Shown: positions 17,899 to 30,776 of the stretch, piece after piece | Position numbering within the stretch: the first letter of the stretch is position 1 | How the letters are laid out: every line of letters starts with the position of its first letter | NCBI GenBank assembly: GCA_033398695.1 | Contig: CM065812.1 | Location: forward strand, 140,002,858 to 140,066,857 | Origin: Orobanche coerulescens | Taxonomy: Eukaryota > Streptophyta > Magnoliopsida > Lamiales > Orobanchaceae | Direction: 5' to 3' | DNA length: 64,000 nt | Notes under the pieces: model-generated | Database searches by the model: none | What the model was told of the DNA's origin: nothing | Seen by the model: the letters and a program-made list of their open reading frames with translations, nothing else | Made by a program: the position numbers and the translations under genes

Positions 17899-20800
17899 TG
17901 GGAATATTACAGCGCCGTGGGCCCCGACATGGAACCCACAAGGCTGAAGGAAATTTTCGCAAACATTTACAAACGTCCAAGAGGCTAACGACGATATTAT
18001 CTATTTAAAACATTCGAAGACTTTATAAAACTCGTTTATCAAACCGTCGTAAAATCTCATTTGAATCCACAAGGCCCGAAATGCTAAAACTCAACAGTTT
18101 AAAAACATACGTTAAGATATCGCTTACACGTACCGACAGAATAGATTTTAAAAAAAAATGATTGCCAAAGTAACCTAAGTTACCAGATGCGTAAAGGCCA
18201 TTTAAAAATACTCACGCAGCGGATAAAGACAAACAATTAAAAAACTCTAGCAGCGGAATACAACAACAGATCAGAAGCTCAATAAACAAATACATGTCCT
18301 AGCCAGTATCCTCCGAGAAGCTCATCTCTTCACGACCGCTACAAGCTTGATAATCCAAGAACTTAAAAAGAAAGCCCACGACGGGGTCAGCCATAATATC
18401 TAACAATGATAACCATCACATCACGTCAATAATTACATATCAATGGAAATACTAAGTAAGAATATGACCAATGTAATCTTACCGTCGTAACTTTACGAAA
18501 ATCCACGATTCGTATCCTTAAAAACACAATAAGATAATACCGAAATATTTGTACGGTATCTCAACAATACTCAAGTTTCTCAAAACATTATCATAATTCG
18601 CGATACGGAAATTATACCAACTCTGGCCAATTCAATCCATCGGATAACGTCGACAATTCCAATACGATAATCGATTGTCCATCAAAGACAAGTATCAAGG
18701 AAATACGGAACATACCTCAAGATACGAAATACCATGGCGAAATCACGTCAGTCTAATCCAAGATCAGATCAACACAACATACGAACATGGTCCTAACGCA
18801 AGACCTACAAATGCATACTCATGTGACAACGTCAATATGTTCACAGCAGTAACAACAATGTATACTTATGGCAAACCCATAATATACATATGCACAATAA
18901 CAACAACACATATGGTAATCCAACGATCCAGCGCACACAACTATAGATTCCCATGATGATCCCGTCGGACCAACGCATGGTGGCATTACCTGTCCAGTGA
19001 TCCAGCGCACACAGCTATAGATTCCCATGATGATCCCGTTGGACCAACGCATGGTGGACATACGACAACAATGCACGACTGCACAAAACAACAATACACA
19101 ATGCACGACAGCAAAGATACACGAATGTATCACAACATGATCAACACAAAATGACAGAAATGATTAAAATACTCGCTCCGAGTCCTTGGAGAGCAATCTC
19201 GATATCTAAACCATCACCAACCATTATTCTGAATATTCACCAATCCAAAACATCACCGACGGTAGATAATTCACGTTTCCTTCAATACCATGATGTATCC
19301 TCGATAATAAGTATACCAACGAAAATTGTAAATCATATACATTATGATTTAAATTCCCAAAACTCAAATAAAACCTATAATCCCAAATCTCCTGTGATTA
19401 CGCTTTATTAACATTGCTATACGAATTATAAACGAATGAAACTGAAACTATTCATTAAATATTATAAACTGAGCAAGTAATAACTTGCCTTAGTATCGAT
19501 ACAACGATGATGAAGGCGTCACTAATCTCATTGTCTTCGTCTACTAGCTCCTCGGCCCTGACCAACACCATTCACGAACATACTCGAACATGACCGCAAC
19601 GTACGGTTATAAACACAGATCAATAATCTCAACCTATTACAATAATCGATATAACCAATCAACAAACTCAACAGTTCTACAATATCTCGGTAAAACACTA
19701 GTCGGATCAATTCAACTCAAACCAGCACGAATTCAGAACCACAACACAAAAATACTGGACTTTCTGCCTTCTTAGCGCACATTAATCAATTGACGTAGCG
19801 TGCGCTAAGTTGCTCCCGTTAGCGCGCGCTAGGCAGTAAGCTTAGCGTGTGCTAATGTTGTACAAATGCATGTTTTTCAGATACCGATCAACATATGGCG
19901 ATTATAAAGAACACTAAGTGATACAAAACCATGTTTGTAGTCATCAAAACAATGAAATCCGATATCCTTTAACATATAAACAATCATCCAACTTATAATC
20001 CAAGTTCTATATCCATATATTATCTTCTTTAATATCAATACATGAAACATCAAGAACGTAACAACACTTCCTTAATCTTCCATTACAGAGAGTAATCATC
20101 GACAATAAAATCAACATCCGAAACTGAGGAGAAGGATTCACCAACTTATCTCAAGAAAACGAATTACATAATTCAAACCACATGAATCATATTAATATCA
20201 TCATACTCCGGTAATCCATCTCATAATCATGCTTGTCAACTTGTTTATGTAATAATCATCAACTCAATAACATCAACATTCAATCCAAAACGAAGTCTAA
20301 ATATGAAGAGTGATTACCTTTATGAAGGAGTGGATTGATTTCCAAGGTTGAATCCATTTCCAAGAATCACCAATGATTTCAAGAACAAAGCTTTAATCCA
20401 TGATTTCTATCTTAGTCTTGTTAAAGATCAACACCTCACCGTGTTTGGGAACCTCAAGAACCTCCCAAAGCTCTCTCTATCGACTGAAGGTGAAAGAATG
20501 GACGAAATGCTTCATAACACCCTTCTGTCCCTTTTTATAAAGTATATTACTAGCGTGCGCTAAACGTTATGTTTAGCGTGTGCTACGGCTTTCGCGTACG
20601 CTAACTGACTTTGTTAGCGTGCGCTATCACAATCCAGGGGCTACTGTCTCGCTTCGTACATGTGCTCACGTACGTAATGCCCATGCATTAGTGTACGTAA
20701 CTTACACTCTCTAGCGCACGCAAGTCCTTGCATTTAGCATGCGCTAATATCAGTTGACTCGTTTGTCTGTATGCTCCGAAGACTGGTCCACACGCCGAAA

Positions 20801-21305
20801 GTGCTGACGAGGATAATATTCCTTTTTGTCCGATATACAGTTAGCGCGCGCTAATCAACATGCATTCGCGTTCGCTAACACTACATTACAACATCCGTTG
20901 ACTTATCAGAACATGCGTCGAAAGTGGCCTGGTCCACATGCAGATTCCTTCTGAGTTGTTCTTCACTAGCGTACGCTAAGCTATGTCCGTAGCGTGTGCT
21001 AAACTTGCACGATAGCGTGCACTACTCATGATTATTAGCGTGCGCTAATAATGTTACACTTAGCCATTTTCAGCTATTCTTGTCCAACGTCTCAACATAC
21101 AGAATATGAACATACTGCATACTGAATACATATACTCAACACATTATATCCTCAATTACAATTGTCGACCAAATACGACAATTATACCAATACTGACATC
21201 TCAGTCCTTCGTTTATTTTATCCATACTGTACAGATTCCACGCTGTACAACATAACTCGGATAAAATAACATTAAACAATAGTTGTAGAAATTTCGGATA
21301 TTACA
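17899..21305 (-). repeat. Element C 3' LTR (left copy, outer end truncated)
   Basis: It matches 23781-27172. It contains two 74-bp repeat units (18925-19072), a small palindrome cluster (19773-19854), a donor-like site on the minus strand (20318/20317), a TATA box (20532-20539, minus) and a main palindrome cluster (20551-21047). The acceptor corresponding to that in the right LTR has AA in place of AG (18362-18363 region). Confidence 0.85.
20532..21047 (-). promoter_or_regulatory. TATA box and palindrome array, C left LTR
   Basis: About 12 copies of the TAGCG-NN-CGCTA palindrome (20551-21047) lie upstream of the minus-strand TATAAAAA (20532-20539). The nearest copy is 11 nt away. A second cluster of four copies lies downstream at 19773-19854. 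Confidence 0.65.
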
Positions 21306-23759
21306 TACTACACCACTTAAAATAAGTTTCGTCCTCGAAACTTGCAATTCGTCATAGAAAACAAACAAACCGTTCAACCAAAATATCCCGAAACCATCAC
21401 AACAACGATCAATCATCATTATTACCGAATAACCAAAACAGTACACTTACAAATGCGCAAAGTCGACGATCTCCTAATATACTATCAATCACAGTTCTAT
21501 TAGTCTCAACAAAATATATCATCTTCGGATGAAGTAATCTATTCGTGTCAAATCCTGTCTGCCTGATTACACAATCAAGTCCCAATCTACTAAAAACCAA
21601 TAATGCACGATACATCTGTGAAACAACTGCTCAACACAATGGAAACGAATCCCGAAACATCGACAGACAATCTGAACGCTCAGATGATCACCAGCAATAA
21701 TCAACCAATAAATTAACCGAGAATATCATCGACATGATAAACTCTAATACGACCAATCCAAAGGTCAAAACACATCCGAGAATATCATCATCATGATAAA
21801 CTCCAATATTACCAACGAACAATCAACGAAAATCGAGAATACCTTCACACGGTAAACTCCAACACGATCAACGCAGAACCACCGAAATCGATATACGAAC
21901 GAATAAGGTTCTCAAAACGACACACCAATCACATACAATGGATCTCAATAAACATACCTGATTGGTGAACATACTCCTCAGCATACGAACAACCAATCAC
22001 AAACTGATGAACATATCCAATCATAAGTGGAGTGGGAACGACCACTCAATATTCAAAGCAACTAGCATGGCGTTACCATCCCCAAATCTACACTTACAAA
22101 GAAATCATTCAAAATCACTAAGGTGAAATCACGCTACTATGACACCAACAGAATCACCTAGCACAAATGTCCTGGTTTCTCAAAACCCGACGTTCCAAAA
22201 TCACATCCTGTGCATGAATTCTACATCACGCAGCATATTCTTCTTATCCGATCAATCAACTGATCATCCCTGGATAACCAACTACCATACTGAAGTTCGA
22301 ATCTTTATTCATCGTTCCATACTGACGTATCATCCGGTTCGTGAGTCACACTCAGAACTTCACCATTATATGCATTATGCACTAAATGCGTATGTCTATC
22401 AGTCACATTTTCAAAACCAGTTTGAAATCATATAGTCTCGTCAAGAAGACAATTTTCGAAAGTTCTTTCAAAAATTTCAAAGCTCAAAACATAAATTTTC
22501 GTAAGACCACGAAATCAATTTTCGAAAAATTAAATCGGCTCGCTGGTGCCAAGTATTCGATAACAGTTTCCTTCGAATCCACACGATTTCGAAGTTTTAA
22601 AATGAAAACTATGCAAATGATTGACCACATCCATACTCCTGTATACCAATTCGGTTCGTCACCAATATTCACTGATCTTCCATCGGAAAACCACACGATA
22701 GAGTTCCAAACTTTCAATATATAAACTCCAACTAAAAACTCCTTTTCCACATATGACTTGCAACGTCAATCATTAATCCATCCTGGATCACCTCAAATAT
22801 GTTATGCCAAAGCATTGAAACAAATCAACACAGCAAAAGACTTCCCGAGAGGTTTTATTTGAACAAGTAAGCCAAAACCCCGAAAGGCAGGAACGAAATA
22901 GATAAACGATTAATAAAGTGTTTTACATTTCTCGGGAGTTTTAAGAAAACAGAAAGGCCTTTTGAAACATTAGGGTCTCAGCCCGTATCTCGTTCCGTAT
23001 TACAAGAAGTTTAAAAAAGTAAAAAAAAAAAAACCTTTTTCGGACCCCAAGTCCTGAGTTATAAAACAATTTCAAAAATCTATTGGGTCTCGGCCCAAAA
23101 ATCATTTACGGTAAAACATCTGTAAAACATTCATTTTGAAAAGTACCATTTTCAAATGCTCAAAAACAGTTCATATATCATAAAATGAATTAACATGACT
23201 ACATGTTCTCCTGAACAATCCACAATATTTCTCCCAAATGCACAAATCCATTCCAAAGCTTAACCGACATATTGATTTCCAAAATCATAACTTCTCAAGA
23301 TCATCAATCTTGTCCCAACTCTGTCATCTTATACTGTAACGCATAATATTCTGCTGAATCTTAAAGCATATCAACTTAGAACGACAATAAATCTCAATGC
23401 AATTCAAAAATCCAAATACTTACCGATCGTAAAGTCGATGATTCCCCGTGATACTGGAACATGTCTCAACTCTAGAAAATACTCAACACAGACATTTTCA
23501 AAACACACATTTTGCAAACTTAGTTCAACTCGTGAACACAACACGGCTCTATCCGAAGAAACACGTTAATACCATTTGGAAAAGTTACAACAACCCCAGT
23601 ACCACACTGGTAAATTATGTAATGCACAAGCCCGAGTGAACAACAAAAACTCAGAGCTCAAACACTTGTCAACCGACAACTCGAATGGCACGATAAAAGC
23701 ACGACCCAACTCGACCCGACCGCCTAGGTTTTCACAACCTAAGCTCCGATACCATATTC
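21306..23759 (-). other. Non-coding interior of element C
   Basis: About 2.45 kb of A-rich (plus strand) sequence without recognisable gag or pol motifs on either strand. Near its left end the minus-strand hairpin AAGTTTCG-AGGA-CGAAACTT (21324-21343) survives although nothing codes around it. A phrase ending 'gataaactcc' recurs imperfectly at 21735, 21795 and 21860. An A-run lies near 23020-23033. Confidence 0.6.
23738..23754 (-). other. Primer binding site of element C
   Basis: On the minus strand TGGTATCGGAGCTTAGG lies 5 nt inside the right LTR. It is the Met-tRNA type with A to G at position 8, a change shared with element F. Confidence 0.8.
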
Positions 23760-24241
23760 TGTAACACCCCCAGATCCGACTAGGAATATTACAACGCCGT
23801 GGGCCCCGAGATGGAACCCACAAGGCTGAAGGAAATTTCGCAAATATTTACTAACGTCCAAGAGGCTAACGACGGTATTATCTATTTAAAATATTCGAAG
23901 ACTTTATAAAACTCGTTTATCAAACCGTCGTAAAATCTCATTTGAAACCACACGGCCCGAAATGCTAAAACTCAACAGTTGAAAAACATACGTTAAGCTA
24001 TCGCTTACACGTACCGACAGAATAGATTTAAAAAAAATGATTGCCAAAGTAACATAAGTTACCAGATGCCTAAAGGCCATTTAAAAATACTCACGTAGCG
24101 GATAAAGACAAACAATTAAGATACTCTAGCAGCGAAATACAACAACAGATCAGAAGCTCAATAAACAAATACATGTCCTAGCCAGTATCCTCCAGGAAGC
24201 TCGTCTCTTCACGACCGCTACAAGCTTGATAATCCAAGAAC

Positions 24242-26194
24242 CTAAAAAGAAAGCCCAAGAGGGGGTCAGCCATAATATCCAACAATGATAACCATCACAT
24301 CACGTCAATAATTACATATCAATGGAAATAGTAAGTAAGAATAAGACTAATGTAATCTTACCGTCGTAACTTTACGAAAATTCACGATTCGTATCCTTAA
24401 CAACACAATAAGATAATACCGAAATATCTGTACGGTATCTCAACAATACTCAAGGTTCTCAAAACATTATCATAATTCGCGATACGGAAATTATACCAAC
24501 TCTGGCCAATTCAATCCATCGGATAACGTCGACAATTCCAATACGATAATCGATTGTCCATCAAAGACAAGTATCAAGGAAATACGGAACATACCTCAAG
24601 ATACGAAATACCATGATGAAATCTCGTCAGTCTAATCCAAGATCAGATCAACACAACATACGAACATGGTCCTAACGCAAGACCTACAAATGCATACTCA
24701 TGTGACAACGTCAATATGTTCACAGCAATAACAACAATGTATACTTATGGCAAACCCATAATATACATATGCACAATAACAACAACACATATGGTAATCC
24801 AACGATCCAGCGCACACAACTATAGATTCCCATGATGATCCCGTCGGACCAACGCATGGTGGCATTACCTGTCCAGTGATCCAGCGCACACAGCTATAGA
24901 TTCCCATGATGATCCCGTCGGACCAACGCATGGGGACATACGACAACAATGCACGACTGCACAAAACAACAATACACAATGCACGACAGCAAAGATACAT
25001 GAATGTATCACAACATGATCAACACAAATGACATAAATGATTAAAATACTCGCGCCGAGTCCTTCGAGAGCAATCTCGATATCTAAACCATCACCAACCA
25101 TTATTCTGAATATTCACCGATTCAAAACATCACGGACGGTAGATAATTCACGTTTCCTTCAATACCATGATGTATCCTCGATAACAAGTATACCAACGAC
25201 AATTGTAAATCATATACATTATGATTTAAATTCCCGAAACTCGAATAAAACCTATAATCCCAAATCTCCTGTGATTACGATTTATTAACATTGCTATACG
25301 AATTATAAACGAATGAAAGTGAAACCATTCATTAAATATAATAAACTGAGCAAGTAATAACTTGCCTCGGTACCGATACAACGATGATGAAGGCATCACT
25401 AATCTCATTGTCTTCGTCTACTAGCTCCTTGGCCCTGACCAACGCCATTCCCGAACATACTCGAACACGACCGCAACATACGGTTATAAACACCGATCAA
25501 TAATCTCAACCTATTACAATAATCGATATAACCAATCAACAAACTTAACGATTCTACAATATCTCGGTAAAACACTAGTCGGATCAATTCAACTCAAACC
25601 AGCACGAATTCAGAACCACAACACGAAAATACTGCACTTTCTGCCTTCTTAGAGCACGCTAATCACTTAACGTAGCGTGCGCTAAGTTGCTCCCGTTAGC
25701 GCACGCTAGGCAGTAAGCTTAGCGTGCGCTAATGTTATACAGATGCATGTTTTTCAGATACCGATCAACATATGACGATTATCAAGAATACTAAGTGATC
25801 CAAAACCATGTTTATATTCATCAAAACAATGAAATCCGATATCCTTTAACATATAAACAATCATCCAACTTATAATCTAAGTTCTATATCCATATATTAT
25901 CTTCCTTAATATCAATACATGAAACATCAAGAACGTAACAACACTTCCTTAATCTTCCATTACAGAGAGTAATCATCGACAATAACATCAACATCCGAAA
26001 CTGAGGAGAAGGATTCACCAACTTATCTCAAGAAAACGAATTACATAATTCAAACCACATGAATCATATTAATATCATCATACTCCAGTAATCCATCTCA
26101 TAATCATGCTTGTCAACTTGTTTATGAAATAATCATCAACTCAAGAACATCAACATTCAATCCAAAACGAAGTCTAAAGATGAAGAGTGATTAC
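24242..26194 (-). promoter_or_regulatory. Putative leader intron in the C 5' LTR
   Basis: The minus-strand donor-like AAAG|GTAATC follows the TATA box by about 215 bp. The acceptor TTTCTTTTTAG|GTTC has a good pyrimidine tract and a CTGAC about 30 nt upstream. It is longer than the A and E versions but has the same order of parts. Confidence 0.45.
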
Positions 26195-26408
26195 CTTTAT
26201 GAAGGAATGGATTGATTTCCAAGGTTGAATCCATTTCCAAGAATCACCAATGATTTCAAGAACAAAGCTTTAATCTATGATTTCTATCTTAATCTTGTTA
26301 AAGATCAACACCTCACCGTGTTTGGGAACCTCAAGAACCACCCAAAGCTCTCTCTATCGACTGAAGGTGAAGGAATGGACGAAATGCTTCATAACACCCT
26401 TCTGTCCC

Positions 26409-26914
26409 TTTTTATAAAGTATATTACTAGGGTGCGCTAAACCTTATGTTTAGCGTGCGTTATGGCTTTAACGTACGCTAACTGACTTTGTTAGCGTGCG
26501 CTATCGCAGTCTGTCTGGCTTCGTACATGTGCTCACGTACGTAATGCCCATGCATTAGCATACGTAACTTACACTCTCTAGCACACGCAAGTCCTTGAGT
26601 TTAGTGTGCGCTAATATCAGTTGACTCATTTGTCTGTATGCTCCGAAGACTGGTCCACACGCCGAAAGTGCTGACGAGGATAATATTCCTTTTTGTCCGA
26701 TATACAGTTAGCGTGCGCTAATCAACATGCATTAGCGTGCGCTAACACTACATTACAACATCCGTTGACTTATCAGAACATGCGTCGAAAGTAGCCTGGT
26801 CCACATGCAGATTCCTTCTGAGCTGTTCTTCACTAGCGTACGCTAAGTTATGTCCGTAGCGTGCGCTAAACCTGCACGATAGCATGCACTACTCGTGATT
26901 ATTAGCGTGCGCTA
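26409..26914 (-). promoter_or_regulatory. TATA box and palindrome array, C right LTR
   Basis: The nearest palindrome (26428-26439) is 11 nt from the minus-strand TATAAAAA. Several perfect copies (tagcgtgcgcta) occur among those up to 26914. A second cluster is at 25650-25731. Confidence 0.65.
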
Positions 26915-27172
26915 ATAATGTTACACTTAGCCATTTTCATCTATTCTTCTCCAACGTCTCAACATACAGAATACGAACATACGGCATACTGAATACATAT
27001 ACTCAACACATTATATCCTCAATTACAATTGTCGACCAAATACGACAATTATACCAATACTGACATCTCAGTCCTTCATTTATTTTATCCATACTGTACA
27101 TATTCCACGCTGTACAACATAACTCGGATAAAATAACATTAAACAATAGTTGTAGAAATTTCGGATATTACA

Positions 27173-30100
27173 GTCTGCACTACTTTAAAGGATTATCAGA
27201 ATAGAGCCCTTGGTTACGATATGTCTGTGAAAGCTAGTGATGCGGCTCGTGAGAGAAAGAAGAAGAAGTCAGCCAGAATTTTTTGGGGCCACAAGGGCGG
27301 AGGTCAGCAGAAATCTCAGCCTGCTAATTTTTCCACTGGTGGCAGTCCATCTCGTTATACTGGGGGTTTTCGTGGAACTACCAATACTCCTTCCTGTGGT
27401 GTGAAGTGTTTTGACTGTGGCCGACCGGGCCACATCAGTCGTATTTGTCCGAGCCCTATGCTGACATGTAATCGGTGTGGCCAGCCGGGCCACAAGGCTT
27501 CTTTTTGTGAGGATAGAGAGAGAATTCTTGGTGCCCAGACTTGCATTCCAGCACCTAGGGAACCAAGTGTGAATCAAGAATCATTTGCTACTTGGTTTCC
27601 ACCGAGTGCCAGTCAAGGCAGAGATCGGGGCCAGCCCGCCAGGGGGGAGCTTCTAGTGTCGGCTCCGCCCACCCGCGTGTTTATGAGATAAGGAGGGCCG
27701 ATGATCCAGCCGCCACCGTAGCCACATGTACCGTTCATATTCATTCTCATCCTGTCAGTGTGCTTTTCGATTCTGGAGCTACACATTCGTTTATATCTCT
27801 GGAGTGTGTGCGCTGTTTGACTCTCGACTGTTTGACACCTTGTGAGCCTTTCATCGTTAAGCTTCCTAGCGGTGATAGGATCGTTGGTCATCAGGAGGTT
27901 TCAGACTGTTCTGTGCATATTTGTGAGAGGGCTTGGCTCTCTAATCTTATTGTCGTGGGAATTAAGGGAGAGGATTTAATTCTCGGGGATGATTGGCTCA
28001 AGAAGCATGGTGCGATCATGAACTACCGCACGAGAATCATCATTATCTTAGCCGAGGATGGCACCAAGCACTCTTTCGCAGGGCGAAAGAGGGGAAACCA
28101 GAAGTTTGTTATTAACACCTTGAAGGCGATGAGACTCCTACGGAAAAGGTTTACCGGTTATTGGTGCTATGTCTTGATGTCGGAGAGTGGTGGAGTCGAG
28201 CTTTCATCAATTCCAGTTGTTAGTGAGTTTCCTAACGTCTTTCCTGATGAGTTACCGGGTTTGCCACCGGACCGGGAAGTTGAGTTCGCTATAGAGTTAG
28301 AGCCGCGTACGACTTTGATTTCGAAGGCACCATATCGCATGGCACCTTCAGAGATGGATGAGTTGAAGAAGTAGTTGAGTGATCTCCTTGAGTCGGGTTA
28401 TATTCGACCGAGCGCTTCGCCTTGGGGTGCACTGGTTCTGTTTGTTCGGAAGAAGGATGGTTCACTGCATTTGTGTATCGACTATCATGAGCTAAACAAG
28501 GTAACCATCAAGAACAAGTATCCCTTGCCGAGGATCGATGACTTGTTCGATCAGTTTCAGGGAGCTGCGGTATTCTTGAAGATCGACTTGAGGTCGGGGT
28601 ACTGTCATCTCCGAGTGAAGGAGTCCGATGTCCCGAAAACAGCTTTTCGGACGAGATACAGACATTATGAGTTTGTAGTTATGCCTTTCGGATTAACTAA
28701 CGCACCGGCGGTGTTCATGCACTTGATGAATAAGGTTTTTATCGAGTATTTGGATAAGTGTGTCGTCGTCTTCATTGACGATATTCTTATTTATTCGAGG
28801 AACAAGGAGGAGCACGCACATCATCTGCGAGTAGTGTTAGACATTTTGAGGGACAAGCAACTCTATGCGAAGTTCTCAAAATGTGAGTTCGGGCTGAAGT
28901 AAGTGATGTTTCTGGGATATGTGATTTCAGCCGAGGGGGTCCATGTGGATTTGCAGAAGGTTGAGGCAGTGTTGGATTGGGCACTGCCTAATAACGTGAA
29001 GGAGGTCCGTAGTTTCTTGAGTTTGGCTGGCTACTACCATAGGTTCATCGCGGGTTTCTCTAAACTGGCTCGGCCGCTTACATAGTTGCTTCAGAAATCC
29101 AAGACTTTCGTCTGGAATGACGAGAGGCAGGCGAGTTTTGAGGAGCTGAAGAGGCATTTAACTTCAGCCCCGGTTTTAGCGTTGCCATGTGGCAACGAGG
29201 GTTTTGCTGTTTATAGTAATACATTGGGTCAAGGACTTGGGTGCGTATTGATGCAGCGCGGTAAGGCCAATGCATCGGTTGAGGCCATATGAGCTTAAAT
29301 ACCCTACACACGATTTGGGATTAGCGGCAGTTGTTTTCGCACTCAAGATTTGGCGTCATTATCTGTTTGGCTCCGCATGTCAGATTTTTACCGATCATAA
29401 AAGTCTGAAGTACATATTCACTCAGCGGGAGTTGAATATGAGGCAGATGAGGTGGTTAGAGTTGATTAAGGATTATGACCTCGAAATCCTTTATCATCCG
29501 GGCAACACGAATGTCGTGGCCGATGCTTTGAGTCGGAAACCGGTTGCATTGAAGACACTTGAGATCCTTACGTCACAGTCTGAGCTTCAATGGGTTTTGA
29601 CTGATTTGGATGTTGAGATTTTATTGCCGGGAGCGGTCAGTCAACTTTGTGCTTTGTAGATCTCATCGTCATTGATCGTAATTCATGAAGATGGTGTGTT
29701 GAGGTTTCAGAGTCGACTTTGTGTACCGAACGACTCAGAATTAAGGCAGAGTATTTTGCGGGATGCCCATGCTACGCCTTACTCCATTCATCCTGGGTCG
29801 AGTAAGATGTACAAGGACCTGAGGAGGAATTTCTGGTGGAATGATATGAAAGAGGAGGTCGCACGGTTCATAGCGAGATGTTTGACTTGTCAGCAGGTGA
29901 AAATCGAGCATCAGCGACCGACTGAATTATTGCAGTCATGTCCCGTTCCGGAGTGGAAATGGGAAGATATTTCTATGGACTTCGTCATGAGTTTGCCGAG
30001 ATCGAGATCGGGCATGAATATGGTTTGGGTGATTGTTGATCGTCTAACCAAGTCGGCACATTTTCTGGGCATCAAAGATACTTGGGACCCAGAGAAGTTG

Positions 30101-30776
30101 GCTTGTGTGTTTATTGCGCAGAATGTGAGGCTTCACGGTACTCCGAAATCTATTGTTTCGGAGTGGGATGGCCATTTTGTATCGCACTTTTGGCAGGCAG
30201 TGCATAAGGTGTTGGGTCGTTTGTGTTTGAGTACCTCTTTTCATCCTCAGTCAGATAGACAGTCGGAACGCACTATCCATATGTTCGAGGATATGTTGCG
30301 TGCTTGTGCTCTCGACTTTAGCAGTGACTGGGAGGAGCATTTGCCATTGATTGAATTTACGTACAACAATAGTTGGCATACGTCGATTCGAATGGCACCA
30401 TATGAGGAACTTTATGGGCGGCGTTCTCGATCGCCGATTTGTTGGAATGAGGCGTCCGATTTGGTCGGGACCGAACCCGATATTGCTTTAGAGACGAGGC
30501 GGAATTGATTCAGGAATGGATGTTGACTGCTCAGAGCCGACTGAAGTCATATGCCGACGTCCGTCGTCGACCTTTAGAATTTGAGGTGGCAGACCACGTT
30601 TTGCTGAAAGTGTTGCCGACAAGGGGAGTTATTCGCTTTGGGAAGAAGGGAAAGTTGATCCCGAGATTTATAGGACCCTTTGAGATTCTCGAGAGAGTCG
30701 GCGAGTTGGCATACCGGTTGGCGTTACCTCCAGATTTGAGCCACGTTTATAATGTTTTCCACGTTTCCCAATTTAG
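27173..30776 (+). pseudogene. Element A2 gag C-terminus and pol
   Basis: This resumes A2 after element C. Both CCHC knuckles are intact (CFDCGRPGHISRIC at about 27408, CNRCGQPGHKASFC at about 27470), unlike those of A. Protease shows FDSGATHSFIS (27768). RT has [26 protein letters not shown] and the catalytic FIDD (28774). RNaseH follows, with a degraded YSDASG (YSNTLG), then integrase with CLTCQQ, SMDF, SEWDG and DRQSE, then a GPFEIL (GPY/F) module. Stops include 28372, 28900, 29083 and 29657, with a frameshift near 30495. It ends abruptly at 30776 in the last part of integrase and loses its chromodomain and 3' LTR, fused to fragment D. Confidence 0.85.

Larger units (their letters stand above)
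17899..27172 (-). mobile_element. Element C: non-autonomous chromovirus relative with 3.4-kb LTRs
   Basis: Two long direct repeats (17899-21305 and 23760-27172) flank a 2454-bp interior. In minus orientation the LTRs begin tgtaatatccgaaattt and end gggggtgttaca, as in the chromovirus families here. A primer site lies next to the right LTR and the conserved pre-PPT hairpin next to the left LTR, giving minus orientation. I recognise no gag or pol in the interior, so C probably depended on a relative for its proteins (LARD-like). The left LTR has lost its outermost 21 bp together with about 60 bp of A2 gag. Confidence 0.75.
23760..27172 (-). repeat. Element C 5' LTR (right copy, complete, 3413 bp)
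   Basis: It begins tgtaacacccccagatcc and ends ggatattaca in plus reading. On the minus strand it has a palindrome cluster (26428-26914), TATAAAAA (26409-26416), a donor-like AAAG|GTAATC (26195/26194), CTGAC, a pyrimidine run and an acceptor-like TTTTTAG|GTTC (24242/24241), giving a putative intron of about 1953 bp that contains two 74-bp repeats. Confidence 0.85.

Noticed and set aside
18675..18956. Frames in the C LTRs (18675-18956, 18819-19133, 24698-25101)
   Set aside because: They occur in LTRs and consist of translated 74-bp repeats and simple AC-rich sequence; no protein family motif.
20348..20563. A 71-codon frame present in both C LTRs (20348-20563 and 26225-26440)
   Set aside because: Its conservation is explained by the LTR duplication; it is antisense to the putative leader exon and has no known motif.
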